From Ceratotherium simum simum (lineage: Eukaryota > Chordata > Mammalia > Perissodactyla > Rhinocerotidae): a stretch of 64,000 bases of DNA. The notes below the pieces were generated by a model. The model worked only from the letters and a program-made list of their open reading frames with translations. It ran no database searches and was not told the DNA's origin. The stretch's first letter is position 1. Each line of letters starts with the position of its first letter. The stretch is from contig NW_004454265.1 of assembly GCF_000283155.1 (NCBI RefSeq), positions 4,241,464-4,305,463 on the forward strand. Direction: 5' to 3'. A program made the position numbers and the translations under genes. Positions 11,877 to 24,399 of this stretch are shown here, in pieces.

Positions 11877-13394
11877 AATAGGTAAAGGGATCCTGAGAAA
11901 AAAGAACAAAGCAGGAGGTATCACACTCCCTGATTTCAAAATATACTACAAAGCTAAGTAACCAAAACAGCATGGTACTGGCACAAAAACAGACACACAG
12001 ATCAATGGAATAGAATCGAGAGCCCAGAAATAAAACCACACATCTATGGACAGCTAATCTTTGACAAAGGAGCCAAGAACATACAATGGAGGAAAGAAAG
12101 TCTCTTCAACAAATGGTGTTGGGAAAACTGGACAGCCACATGCAAAAAAATGAAAGTAGACCCTTACCTTACACCATACACAAAAATTAACTTCAAATGG
12201 ATTAAAGACTTGAATGTAAGAACTGAAACTATGACACTTCTAGAAGAAAACATAGGCAGTACGCTCTTCGACACCAGTCTTAGCAACATATTTTCAAGCA
12301 CCATGTCTGACCGGACAAGAGACACAATAGAAAAAATAAACAAATGGGACTACATCAAACTAAAAAGCTTCTGCACAGCAAAGGAAACCATCAACAAAAC
12401 AAAAAGACAACCTAACAATTGGGAGAAGATATTTGCAAACTATACATCTGATAAGGGGTTAATCTCCAAAATAGATAAAGAACTCATGCATCTCAACAAC
12501 AAAAAAACTACCAACCCAATTAAAAAATGGGCAAAAGACCTGAACAGACATTTCTCCAAAGAAGATATACAGATGGCCAACAGACACACGAAAAGATGTT
12601 CAACATCATTAACTATCAGGGAAATGCAAATCAAAACTACAATGAGATATCACCTCACGCCCGTCAGAATGGCTATAATTAACAAGACAGGAAACAACAT
12701 GTGTTAGAGAGGATGTGGAGAGAAGGGAACTCTCATACACTGCTGGTGGGAGTGCAAACTGGTGCAGCCACTATGGAAAACAGTATGGAGATTCCTCAAA
12801 AAATCAAGGATAGAACTACCATATGATCCAGCTATTCCACTGCTGGGTATTTATCCAAAGAACTTGAAAACACCAATGTGTAAAGATACATGCACCCCTG
12901 TGTTCATTGCAGCGTTATTCACAATAGCCAAGACTTGGAAGCAACCTAAGTGCCCATCAAGGGACCAATGGATAAAGAAGATGTGGTATATATACACAAC
13001 GGAACACTACTCAGCCATAAGAAACGATGAAATCCAGCCATTTGTGACAACATAGATGGACATTGAGGGTATTATGCAAAGTGAAATAAGTCAGAGGGAG
13101 AAGGTCAAATACCGTATGATTTCCTTCATTAAGTAGTAGATAATAACAACAATAAACAAACACATAGAGACAGAGATTGGATTGGTGGTTAGCAGAGGGG
13201 TAGGGGGGAGGGAGGAGGGCGAAAGGGATAATTCAGCACATGTGTGTGATGATGGGTTGTAATTAGTATTTGGGTGGTGAACATGAAACTTCTATTTCTA
13301 TGCAGAAATAGAAGTATAATGATGTACACCTGAAATTTATACAATGTTATGAACCAATGTTACTGCAATAAACAAAAAATTAAAAAAAAAAAAA
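11877..13394 (+). mobile_element. 5'-truncated LINE-1 (ORF2 C-terminus + 3' UTR)
   Basis: Encodes the last ~400 codons of ORF2 in interrupted frames (12,150-12,707 and 12,762-13,055 are the longest pieces), then a 3' UTR with GGAGGGAGGAGGGCGAAAG and a poly(A) tail at 13,381-13,394. Flanked by a perfect 28-bp direct repeat (11,849-11,876 and 13,395-13,422), the target-site duplication. Relatively young but inactive. Confidence 0.95.
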
Positions 13395-13422
13395 GAATAA
13401 ATCCAGGCTAAATTAAATATAG

Positions 13423-14150
13423 GACTATGATATCATCCAGCAATCCCACTTCTGGGTATATATCCAAAGGAAATGAAATCACTATCTCAAAGAGATATCT
13501 GTACCCCCATGTTCATTGCAGCATTATTCACAACAGCCAAGACATGGAAACAACCTGTGTCCATCGACGAATGAACAGATAAAGAAAATGTGGTGCGTAT
13601 ATATACACACACAATGGAAAATTATTCAGCCACAAAAAAGATGGAAATCCTGCCATTTGTGACAACATGGATGTACCTGGAGGACATTATGCTAAGTGAA
13701 ATAAGTCAGACAGAGAAAGACAAATATTGTATGATCTCACTTATATGTAGAATCTAAAAAGGCCAAACTCATAGAAATAGAGTAGATTGGTAGTTGCTAG
13801 GGGCTGGGGGGTGGGGGAAATGGGGAAAGGTTGCTCAAAGGGTACAGACTTTCAATTATAAGATGAATAAGTTTTGAGGATCTAACGTACAGCATGGTGA
13901 CCATAGTTAATAATACTGTATTGTATACTTGCAATTTGCTGAGAGAGTAGATCTTAAGCATTCCCACACACACACAAAAAGTAACTGTGTGAGGTGATGG
14001 AGGATGTGTTAATTAATTCAATTGTGGGAATCCTTTCACAATGTATATCAAATCACGTTGTAAACTTTAATATATTATTATATATGTAATACATAATATA
14101 TTACAATTTTATTTGTCAATTATACTTCAATAAAGCTGTGGGAAAAAAGA
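13423..14150 (+). mobile_element. Older LINE-1 3' end (L1MA-like)
   Basis: ORF2 C-terminal remnants (CCAGCAATCCCACTTCTGGG; ATTATTCAGCCACAAAAAAG), then an L1MA-type 3' UTR (AGTAGATTGGTAGTTGCTAG; TTAATAATACTGTATTGTAT) to ATACTTCAATAAAGCTGTGG and a short A tail. Its right flank repeats GAATAAATCCAGGC, the same site used by the L1 to its left. Confidence 0.88.
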
Positions 14151-14164
14151 GAATAAATCCAGGC

Positions 14165-15900
14165 CAACATATATTACTTTTATAGTAAGAAGGTTCTTTG
14201 AAAAAACAAGCCAGGCAGAATAAATTAAGTGCAATAACAAAGATATAAGAAACATGCTGAAAGACTATGGCAAAAAGAGTTTCTGATTTTAGGAAGATCT
14301 CAGGGGAGTGCCAATGTAAAATGCTAAGAAGGAGAGTTTTCCCTAAGTTTCACAAAATGATTAAAACCTCAAATACGCATCTTAAAAAAAATGCATTGTC
14401 CCTTACCATTTTCCGTATGAATTTGAATCTTCCTAATAATCTTAAAATTAGGAGTCACTAACTTATGTCTATAGAAAATGTCTGAATAGAAAATGCTTCC
14501 TGTTGTTCCCGAGTATTTTGGTAGTCTGAATTAAGTGAAGCCTTTTGTGGCCCAGTCTTAGCATAATATAAAATTCAGAGAAAATGGTCCCTAAAAACAT
14601 TGAAAGTAATTAAAATCTTCACTTCAGAAAACTCTGGGTGTGTGTGGTGGGCAAATACATTCTTAATGTAGAGCAAAACTTACAAAGTAGCTTTTTCCTA
14701 TCTGTCATTTCAACACCTCTCCCCCATACAGCAGCTATTGCTCAAAATCTCTACTAATATTCTCCCAGAAACTTGGACACTCACATGCTTTTCCCCCTTT
14801 CTTCCCAGGGATCCAATCTCTTTTCTTCCATCAGTCACTTGCTTTCTTTTCAATGTAAATTTTGCCAATCTTTCCTTTCTTTGGCAATTCCCCCCTGCTC
14901 TCCCTAGCATGCTCTTCTACACCCTCCAACACACACACACACACTCACACACACCTGTACACTCTTCACTCTAATCTACTGATAAAGCCCAAAATAGAGG
15001 AAGGAGGAGAAAAATTAGGTGGACAATAGCAAAATATTCCTTAGCAGGTGAGAGGAAAGAAGCTGTGAATATTTATGCCTTGATTATTTTTTGTCATACA
15101 TTTTATTCTCTGTTATCTATATGTAACAAGACAAAACTTTATCTTTCATTGTTATTCCTTTTATTTTATTTATTTATTTTTTATTGTGGTAACAAGACAA
15201 AACTTTTAATTTATCAAAATAGCATACTGCCATGGATCTGTAGCAACACAAAGCAGAACACTTCTGAAATGTTCCTTGGTTAAAGATTTAAAGAGTCTGA
15301 AAGGTAAATATCAGTTAAAAATTTCTATCTGATTTTCTAAGTATTCCCAGATGAACAAATCCCTACAGGGCACTAGAATAAAGAACAGCAAGTAAATGAA
15401 GCAGTGGCAGTGGCTGATGTATGTTAAAATTAGTTTGTCAGTTTAAAAAGCGGAACATCACTGTGTCCTGATGATGAACAAATTGGGTTCTGCCAAACCG
15501 AGGAAGACCAGGAATTTCAGATGAAGAGTCCTGAAGTTCTTGTCCCTTGTAGGTGTCACGGAGAATATCCACAGAGGCTGCAGTGTGTTGAGTATGTGGA
15601 GGCACAGCCAAGAACTGCATCCGTCGGTCTTCTGCAGACCCTGGGTTGGCCTGCTCTTGTTTGCACGTGCTCTCTCTCCAGAGAGAGAGAAACAGAGACT
15701 GAAAAGCAGAAAGAAGACAGAGAGACTTCTCTTTTGGCAGGGCTAATAGCATTTCAACATAATTTGGGATATAGTGTCCACCAAATTTTTAGCATAGTGT
15801 TGACTATTAGCAGATTAAATTACTTCAAGCACAAGAAAGCACATTTTACTTTGAAAGTACCATACAAATATCAAAGTTGGTTATTAGATGACAACCATAT
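14165..15900. other. Intergenic with (CA)n and low-complexity tracts
   Basis: No supportable gene. Contains a (CA)n-like tract at 14,929-14,955 and a short local duplication of GTAACAAGACAAAACTTT at about 15,124 and 15,190 that brackets a T/A-rich stretch. The 157-codon ORF at 15,521-15,994 has no recognisable domain. Confidence 0.5.
14929..14955. repeat. (CA)n microsatellite, impure
   Basis: Run of CA dinucleotides with a single CT interruption (ACACACTCACACAC). Confidence 0.85.
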
Positions 15901-15904
15901 GAGT

Positions 15905-16025
15905 AGTATTTTTACAAACATAAGCTCATTTTGTTCTCACAAAATCTTATGGGGAGACATAATAAATATGATCAACTCTATTTTAAAGATATGAGGAATT
16001 AAGAAGTTACTGAACCTAGTCCTCT
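15905..16025 (-). repeat. MIR-like fragment
   Basis: CATAAGCTCATTTTGTTCTC, then TATTTTAAAGATATGAGGAA and GTTACTGAACCTAGTCC follow the reversed MIR order, strongly diverged. Confidence 0.45.
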
Positions 16026-16199
16026 GGTTCTAGAGGGAACAAATTAATTTTAACATATATCAGTTTTTTAATCTTGACTTCCAAGATTTAAAAAACCATG
16101 TAATTGTTATCATACAATGAAGTTAACAATAATGTGGTACATACAGATTTCACCATTAAATTCCTTTGTTTCTACAAACCAAATGGGACTATGTGTCAG

Positions 16200-17135
16200 T
16201 GTTTCTTGGGCTGAAAACCTGGGAGCCATATTCCTTTTTCCTTTATATCCCACCTCTATCAGCAAATCCTGTCAGCTCTCCCCTCAAAATATGTCTCCCT
16301 TCTGGCCACTTCTCTATCCCGTTCTCTACCACCAGGCCACATTAATTCTTCACGGGATGGCTGCATTCTCCACAGAGAATTCTGTTAGGAGAGGTCTTCT
16401 AAAAACGAAGATCAGATACATCACTGCCCTGCCTTAACACTCTCTGTTTGCTTCTCACCCGACCTGCTGGCCGCCTTCTCTTTTCCCACCTCTCTCCCCT
16501 GCCAGCCACACTTGTTTTAACATCCCTCTATCACTCCTAATTCATTATAGCCTCAGGGTCCTTAAACTTGCTGTTTCCGTAGTTTAGAATACACATTCCT
16601 CAGGTCTTCAAATGGTTCAAGCTTCACATCCTTCAGGTCTCCAACCAAATATACAGAGGCATTTCCTGAATCCTTATCTACACGAAACTCCTTATCCCTG
16701 TCATTACCTACCATTCACCCTGCTTTATTATTCTTTTTTTTTTTTTTTAAAGATTTTATTTATTCAGTTTTTCCCCCCAAAGCCCCAGTAGATAGTTGTA
16801 TGTCATAGGTTCACATCCTTCTAGTTGCTGTACGTGGGACTCGGCCTCACGTTGGACGGAGAAGTGGTGCCTCGGGGCGCGCCCAGGATCCGAACCCGGG
16901 CCGCCAGCATCAGAGCGCGCACACTTAACCGCTAAGCCACGGAGCCGGCCCATGCTTTATTATTCTTCACAGCATTTGTCATGGCCTCAAATTTACTCAT
17001 TTACTTGCTTATGGTTTCTTCCCTCCTTAGAAGGTAAGCTCCTTGGGAGCAGGGACTTTGTCTTGTTCACTGTTTTATCCTAGAATAGTGCTTAGGACAT
17101 AAAAGGTATTTGTACAAGAGATATTTGTAGCATGA
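16200..17135 (+). mobile_element. L2 3' region, split by an ERE
   Basis: L2-type text: CAGCAAATCCTGTCAGCTCT, AGATCAGATACATCACTGCC, CATTTCCTGAATCCTTATC, and after the insertion the terminal AAGGTAAGCTCCTTGGGAGC AGGGACTTTG. The ERE at 16,736-16,952 interrupts it. Confidence 0.8.
16736..16952 (-). mobile_element. ERE SINE
   Basis: Oligo(T), AAAGATTTTATTTATTC, CCCCAAAGCCCCAGTAGATA, reversed tRNA-like head ending GGAGCCGGCCC. Target-site duplication TGCTTTATTATTCTT at 16,721-16,735 and 16,953-16,967. Confidence 0.95.
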
Positions 17136-17243
17136 ATGGATGGACAGTCTGAACCTTAAAGAGAGGTCTTGTCAGGACCCCAGGCTGCCTCTCCGGATAG
17201 AAGATGGATCCAAAAATGGAGAGTCAAAAGAATGGCAGATTTG

Positions 17244-17489
17244 GGGGCCGGCCCGGTGGTGCAAGCGGTTAAGTGCATGTGCTCCGCTGCGGCAGCCCGG
17301 GGTTCAGTTGGGATCCCGAGCGCGCACCGACGCACCGCTTGGCAAGCCATGCTGTGGCGGCGTCCCATATAAAGTAGAGGAAGATTGGCACGGATGTTAG
17401 CCCAGGGCCAGTCTTCCTCAGCAAAAAAAGAGGAGGATTGGCATGGATGTTAGCGCAGGGCTCATCTTCCTCACAAAAAGAGAAAAAAA
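17244..17489 (+). mobile_element. ERE SINE
   Basis: Head GGGGCCGGCCCGGTGGTGCA, body TATAAAGTAGAGGAAGATTG, two tail modules and an A-rich tail. Flanked by AGAATGGCAGATTT (17,229-17,242) and AGAACGGCAGATTT (17,490-17,503), a target-site duplication with one mismatch. Confidence 0.95.
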
Positions 17490-17569
17490 AGAACGGCAGA
17501 TTTGGAGCTAGGACAGCATCTTCTTAACCTCAGCATCCGTGGGCAAGACCCTCCCTCAGACTGGACTGA

Positions 17570-17700
17570 AATGAAGTAGGCTTTGGAGCCAGGACTGGGT
17601 GGGAATTCTGCTTTCTCACTTGGTTTGGCTTTTAGGCAGGTTACTTCACCTCTCTGAGTTTCAATTTTCTCAACTAGAACAGTAACTTGAACAAGAAATA
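17570..17700 (+). repeat. MIR SINE fragment
   Basis: TTTGGAGCCAGGACTGGGTG, TTAGGCAGGTTACTTCACCT, CTCTGAGTTTCAATTTTCTC match the MIR core in + orientation. Confidence 0.7.
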
Positions 17701-17929
17701 AACTTTTATTGTGTGTTGAGCCATGGACATTTGGAGCTTGTTATAGCCACCGCTGTTAAATTACTCTCATAAACTAAGATCATGTTCCATGCTCCTCCCA
17801 TTGTCCTGAAACCCTCATTTTCCGTCTTCCTTTCCTCACAAATCCCTCCTGCCTGTCTCCCTACCAATTTTAGGACCCTCATTTTACCCAAAAACAGGAA
17901 GGGAAAAGGGAATTTAATTTTTTCTCAAC

Positions 17930-18830
17930 TATTTATTTTGAAAATTTTCAAACCTTCAGAAAACTTGAAAGAAGAGTAAAGTTAACACAGTTTTCACTTA
18001 AATTCACCAATTATAACAATTTTGCCATATTTGGGCTCTTTCTCTCTTTATCTCTCTCCACACACTCTTCCCTCCACAAACAATTGCAATCATCCTGACA
18101 CTTCACACCTAAATACTTTATCATCTATCTCCTTAGAATGGACATTCTCTTACATAATAACCATAGTACGATTATTAAACATAAAATTTTAAGCATTAGT
18201 TAAATATCACCTCATAGTCCATAATCAAATTCCCCCCCAAATAGAATTTATTTATAGACTTTTTTTGATTCAAGATTTATTGCATTTGTTTATGTCACTT
18301 TTTAGAGTATTTTCCCTGCCTTTTGCTGGTTTTTCACAACGTAGAAATTTTTGAAAAGTCCAGGCCAGATAATGTAAAGAAAGTCGCACAGTTTGGATTT
18401 GTCTGATGATTTCTTCATGATTAAATTGAGGTTAAACATTTTTGGCAAGAATATTCCACAGGTGATGTTGTCATTCCCACTGCATCCCTTAGGAGCCACA
18501 TAGTGTCAGTTCGTTCCATTATTGATGATGCTAAATTTCATCACTTCCTTTATGATAGTGTCCACTAGATTTCCCTATGGTAAACATATAACTTTCCCCT
18601 CTGTTCTTAATAAGTAATTTGATATGATAAATATGATATTTTGAGACCATGTGAATATCTTTTTTCCTCCAAAGCCTTTCTCTTATTGCTTTTATCATCC
18701 ATTGATGATTCTTTCCTGAATCAGTCATTACACTGGGAACTATGAAGTGGTGATTTTCTAAATCTGTCTTTCCTTGTACATTTATTAGCTGGCATTCTTC
18801 TATAAAAAAGAGCTTTCTCTTTTATCTCCC
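17930..18830. mobile_element. Ancient L1M-class fragment (copy B)
   Basis: Longer copy of the repeat at 5,880-6,640: TTTTGAAAAGTCCAGGCCAG, TTGGATTTGTCTGATGATTT, ACATTTTTGGCAAGAATATT, CCATTGATGATTCTTTCCTG, TTATTAGCTGGCATTCTTCT. Noncoding and diverged. Confidence 0.6.
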
Positions 18831-18889
18831 TTCTCCATAATCAGTCAAGTAATCTCTCTCTCTCACTATAGACTCATAGATACTTTTTA

Positions 18890-19121
18890 TTTATTTATTT
18901 TTTTTTGTGAGGAAGATCAGCCCTGAGCTAATATCCATGCCAATCCTCCTCTTTTTGCTGAGGAAGACTGGCCCTGAGCTAACGTCCGTGCTGATCTTCC
19001 TCCACTTTATGTGGGACATCGCCACAGCATGGCCCGACAAGCAGTGTGTCAGTGAGTGCCCGGGATCCGGACCTGGGCTGCCAGCAGTGGAGCGTGAGCA
19101 CTTAACCGCTAGACCAGCCCC
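18890..19121 (-). mobile_element. ERE SINE
   Basis: Oligo(T), GTGAGGAAGATCAGCCCTGA, second tail module, TCCTCCACTTTATGTGGGAC, and reversed head ending GCTAGACCAGCCC. Target-site duplication TAGATACTTTTTA at 18,877-18,889 and 19,122-19,134. Confidence 0.93.
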
Positions 19122-19154
19122 TAGATACTTTTTAAATACAAAGTTTTATAATCT

Positions 19155-19300
19155 AGTGCTACTCAAACTGAGATCCACAGATCAGCAGCATCAGCATCAC
19201 CTGCAAGCTGCTTAGAACTGTCAATTCTCAAACCCCACCCCAGACCTATTAACCAGAATATCTGGGGGGTGGAGGAAGTTCCTGGAATTTGTGTTGTTAC
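19155..19300. mobile_element. MER5A-like hAT (Charlie) DNA transposon remnant
   Basis: Contains GTGCTACTCAAACTGAGATCC, CAGCAGCATCAGCATCACCTG, CCCCACCCCAGACCTATTAA and TGGAATTTGTGTT, the order seen in MER5A-family elements. Nonautonomous. Confidence 0.65.
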
Positions 19301-20980
19301 TGACACTGTTGTTATCCATTTCTGTCATTATTCTTTTTGATGCTCAAACTGTCCAAAATCTGCCCAGGAGAAGCCCCTTCCAGCCAGCTACTGTGTTCTG
19401 CTGATATGTCCCTATTTGTCTTTGAGTACTTCCTTGTTTGAGAGGACGCTGAGTCACCTTGTACTTGCCCTACTGCATTGCCTCAGACCTGGAATTAACC
19501 ATTTCTCCAAGGAGCCCTGGTTCTTTTCACTGGGGAATGGTATTTAGAAACCGAATAATGACGCAAGCTGTGCTCATTGTTACTGAGGTGTCATATTTTA
19601 AACAATACTGATGCCTCCAAGTTGAATCCATACCATAGGATTTTTCCATATCTTCCCCATTCTTATGAGTCTCCCTCTTCTTTTACAAAGAGCTCTGGCT
19701 CTAAAAGCATCAATATATTTACTCATTTGCCCTATGCTACACCACAACAAAATATTTTCAGAATCACTATACCAATACCACCGTCTCTAATAAACCTACT
19801 CAGGAAAGTACAAGATTTCTTTTTAGTTTTTTCTGTCATTATTCAGAGTGCTGTGTTCAAAAGTTACTTGAATTGATTTTGTATGTGGTTATGTTATAAA
19901 TATGATGTTGATTTTAGGTTGATTTTTGCTATTTGTACTCAATTTTAAGTTTTGACTCTATCTTTTTGAGTTAATATTAATTTTAATTTTTGAATTTGTA
20001 GAATATTAACATGCCTCAAAAGTGAAAACTATATAAAAAGGTATATTCAGAGAAGTCTGGCTCACATCATAGCCATTCCTACCTATCACCAACCTGTAAA
20101 CATTTTTGTTAGTTTCTTATTTATCCTTCTTTTGTTTTCTCATTGCAAAAATGAGCAAATACATATAATTATATTCTTATTTCCCCCTCTTTCTTACACA
20201 AAAGGCTACATTTTATATACACAGAAGAAATAACGTTAAAATAAAGATTTGCTACCAACTCATTATTATCTTAAAGAAGAAAAAAGCCTCCTTAGTACAA
20301 GAAACTGATTCTCATTCATCCCTCCTCAAACCACACATTCATCTCTCCTCAAATCACACATAAGGGGGCATTAGATTTCTAAATCAGGTTGGATTTTCTT
20401 TCATTTTAAAGCAGTTTTGCACTAGAGTTCCATGTACCTACTGTGGTTGCCTGTGACTGGGGAACATGAGACTGCAGTGACTAGATGACCACCCTCTGGA
20501 TGCCATGGGATAACCTCCATTATCTACAGAGTCACCTTTCTGCTCTAATGCAAAAGATACATTTTACATTTATTCTAAAATTTAATCTTGCATAAAAATA
20601 CACTGACCCTAATTTGTAAAAATAAAACCCACATATATATAACTTCACATAGAAAATATAAAACACACCAAAATGGATGGTTACATTATAGATGGCTAGA
20701 ATTCCTTATAGTTCTCAGTATTTTCCAAATTTTGTATAATGAGCATGTGTTACTTTTATATTTAGGGGAAAAAACATTATTTTCAAAAGAGCTGTTTAAT
20801 CTTCATAGCCTATATAAAACATGAGTGGACACTGCATGGCCCTAGAACTGTCATTTCAAATACGTTGATCTAAAGTAATAAGGAATTCTTTTAAAGACCA
20901 GAAATATTGCAATGTACAGACACATGGGGGCACTGTAACCAAGTTTTTATAATTTAAGAAAAAAAACCCAGAAACTAAAA
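19300..20980. other. Intergenic, AT-rich, nothing assignable
   Basis: Mostly AT-rich sequence; scattered short ORFs without homology that I can see. Possibly contains decayed LINE DNA, but I cannot support a call. Confidence 0.45.
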
Positions 20981-20984
20981 AAGC

Positions 20985-21140
20985 GAACATGTACTGAGCA
21001 CTCACTCGAGGGCAGGTTCTATTCTGAGCATTTATATGTATTATCTCATTTAATTCTCACATTAACTCTATGGGGTAGCACCATTATTATCCTCAGTCCC
21101 AGAGAAGAGATCTGAGACTCAAAACCACACAGCCACCTAC
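20985..21140 (-). repeat. MIR SINE fragment
   Basis: TGTACTGAGCACTCACTCGA, TTATCTCATTTAATTCTCAC, GGGGTAGCACCATTATTATC, AAACCACACAGCCACC are reversed MIR. Confidence 0.75.
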
Positions 21141-21779
21141 AATTGTGAGAAGCATTTACTGTGATCTTTTGTATGTAATAAAAGCTCCTACTCTTTTTTG
21201 ATAATTTGCTTTTTTCATCTATCATCATATCCATATATTATGTATCATTACTATATTACTATATATCTTAGAGAACCATCATTTTTGAGCTTTACAACAT
21301 TTTTAATGAAGTATATACCCCATTATTCAACCATTTCTCTATTATTGGCTTTTTAGGTTGCAGCCAAATTTTCATGTAAATAATTCAGCAACAAACATCT
21401 TCATGCATGTATTTCCCATTCCCCATATTTATTCCTTCATTCAGCAAATATTGACTGAATATCTAATAGGTACCAGGCACTGTATTAGGTACCAGGTTTA
21501 GGATTGTTTTCTCTAGGATAGTATTTCAAGGTTGAAAAGTCAGAACATGTTTCATGCCTCAATACATATTGTCAAATTGCTTTCTAAAAGGTCAGTATCA
21601 GGTTATTCTAAATGAATTATTTAAAAAGAAAGAAAAAAAGAGGTGTAAAAACTTTTAGTCATTAGATGACTGATGACTACAGCATTATGTGTTGAAGACA
21701 TCAAAATAAGTAGATAAATTTGTGGATTTCAAATCACTTATGACAGGAAAAAATTAATGCCAAGATTTATAGTAGTTTT

Positions 21780-22520
21780 TGCCTAACTATGACTCAAAAT
21801 CCAGACACACTAAAAGAAAATATTGATAAATTCGTGACTACATAAAAATGAAAGAAATTGTGGCAAACATCATAAATAAAGTCAAAAGTCAAATATCAAA
21901 CTGGGAGTTAATATTTGCATTATATATCATAGACAAAGGTCTTTTGTTCCTAAGATAAAAGAACACTAAAAAATCAAGAAAAAAAGAACCAAAACCCTAT
22001 AGATAAAAGTACAAAAGACATACACACAGTTAACAATAAACGATATTCAAATGACCTTGACCAAATGAAAGAATCTTCAGCTTCACTATTAGAGAGATGG
22101 AAACTAACACTACATCTAGATACCACTGCTCACCTATCATGTTTGCAAAAATGTATGTTTGACAACATATTCTGTAATTCTGTTGGTGAGGTTGTGGGAA
22201 AACAGATAATCTCATCCAGTGCAGGTGGAAATACAAAATGGTATGACCTCTGTGAAGAATCTGGCAATATCTAACAAAGCTACATTTGCATTTACCTTTT
22301 AATCTAGCAATCTCACTAGTAGGAATTTTCCCTGAAGATACACAACCACAGATCTGAAACAATATGTGTGCAAGGTTATTCATTGTGGCATTATTTGTAA
22401 TAGCCAAATATTGGAAATAACCAAAATGTTCTTCCATTGGAGACTGTTTTTTTCAAAAAAAGGTATATTCCCAGAGTGAAATACTATTCAGTCAAACAAA
22501 AGAATGAAAAAAGGGACGTG
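21780..22520 (+). mobile_element. Old L1 ORF2 C-terminal remnant
   Basis: The text follows the L1 ORF2 3' part: ATATCAAACTGGGAGTTAAT, TATTCAAATGACCTTGACC, ACCACTGCTCACCTATCATG, ATTTGTAATAGCCAAATATT. Many stops and indels. Confidence 0.7.
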
Positions 22521-22529
22521 CCAAAGGGA

Positions 22530-23900
22530 AATTAAAGGGTCAAGAGGCAATGACATCCCTGTATTAATGAGTACACCTAAAGCCTACCCTAGATCTTGGT
22601 TTCTAAATATTATACCTCACTGAAAGGAACCAGAGCTCCTTGGAGAAGTGGCAGTTCAGATCTGGGGCAGGTAAAATACAAGGTGAGCCTGAAATATCTT
22701 GTGCCAGGGAACAAGAAAGAGCTCAAAGGCTGATGGAAAACGGGTCAAAATGTTACAGGAGCAGCTTAAAGGGACTCCCACTGGCCAAATCTGAGACAAT
22801 TTGAGCATCAAAAAAGAATATAGTTGGTAATGGATTATAACACATTGAATACATAAAAACAAATGTATTTTATGTATTTTATGTACTTTAAGTCCATAGT
22901 GATATTCATTAAAAATATAAGAAAAGGAAAAGGAACAAAAAGGTGTTGGGTGGGGGAAACGAAAGCTCTTATACAGATAAACGTCGAGGGCATGCTAGAA
23001 TGGGAAAGCCACTATTTTGCAACTGCAAAATAATAACTAACTTTGGGTAAAACACTTTATTTGTGTAATAAAATCACAAAATGATTTCCTGAAATATCTT
23101 CTGGCTCTATCTATGATCTAAGATTAGTAGACTTTGAAATGGAAAGCCTTGATCATATAAAGGAAAACCTATGGGATCCTTACTTTAGTATGTTTTTCTC
23201 TTTCTCCGCAAAGCTGAAAAGTAACCATTTGCAAGTCCAATATGAGCAGATCCCCAGGTGCCTGACATGGAATTCTTTTCATCTTTTGTCATGTGGCTAC
23301 AAGGTATACTGGAACTACCTACTATCAGAGGATTCATCATCAACAAAATTGAAAGACAAATTTGTCAAATTGTAAGTTTGATATATATTTGCAAATGTAT
23401 TTGATATACACATTTGCAATATATATTAGATGAAAGTCTAATGTCCCTAATATAAATAATATATTGTTTATATATAGTTATTTATGTATTGTTAAAGCTG
23501 TGGAGAAAAAGATTCTGTTTAGCCTTTTGAGCCAGATAAAGTGTCCCATCTCCAGTCTAGAGCAGGGATTTTCTGAGGAAAGTAAAGCTTCACAATGTCT
23601 CCTTGATCTCTCTCTAAGAGATCAGGCTGAAGGGTAGAAGTCCATGATAATGTTGCTCCAATTCAGGGTAGGGTCTCCATAGGTCACACACCCTTTCATC
23701 CTGCTGTGTCTGCTCAGACCCAGTGCACACCTGTTGATCTGGTGTAAATGTTAATAGTACTCCCTTTCACTCTTGAAAGTCTGGACCATATTTGGTTACC
23801 CTACTTCTAGGAGACCCCTGATGCTTTTTAGGGAAGACTTCATTTGGCTGATGTTGAAGGTAAATGTCAAGCTAGAAAGAGAAGCAAGGAAAGACTCCGG
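22530..23900. other. Intergenic, AT-rich, nothing assignable
   Basis: Contains AT-rich palindrome-like stretches at about 23,378-23,490 (ATATATTTGCAAATGTATTT). No supportable gene. Confidence 0.45.
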
Positions 23901-23903
23901 AAA

Positions 23904-24351
23904 TGTGGTAGGCAGGATAATGGTCCCCCAAAGATGTGTTTGTTCTAATCCCTGGAACTGTTGAATGGGAAAAGAAAAACGTGGTTAAATTAAGTATGTT
24001 GAGATAAGGAAATTATCCTGGATTACCCGGGAAAACCTAATCTAATTACATGGATTCTGACAATTGGAGGAAATTTCCCAGCTGAGTTCATAGTTAGAAG
24101 AAGATGTGGCTAGGGAAGAATGCTCAGAGATGCAATATTGCTGGCTTTGAAGACGGAGTAAGGGGCCCACAAGGCAAGGAATGTGGGCAGCCTCTAGTGG
24201 CTGGAAAAAGCAAGGAAACAGATTCTCCCCTATGAGCCTCCAGAAAGGAACACACCCCTGTCAACACCTACAGACCTGTAAGACAATAAATTTGTGTTGT
24301 GTTAAGCCATCATGTGGTAATTTGTTACAGCAGCAATAAGAAACTAATACA
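23904..24351 (+). mobile_element. Solo LTR, ERVL-MaLR (MLT1-like)
   Basis: Begins TGTGGTAGGCAGGATAATGG and ends GCAATAAGAAACTAATACA. Contains CAAAGATGTGTTTGTTCTAATCC-like text, TGCTGGCTTTGAAGACGGAG and the polyadenylation segment GACAATAAATTTGTGTTGTG. No internal region or second LTR nearby, so it is solo. Confidence 0.82.
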
Positions 24352-24399
24352 TGGAATTGACAGCATTTCTAGTGAGGCTTGAAGGGTCCAATGAGCCAT

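Noticed and set aside
12150..13055. 185- and 97-codon ORFs that look protein coding
   Set aside because: They are L1 ORF2 C-terminal pieces, repeated at 335-1,073, within an element with target-site duplication.
15521..15994. 157-codon ORF
   Set aside because: No domain, biased composition, overlaps an MIR-like fragment and competes with ORFs on both strands.
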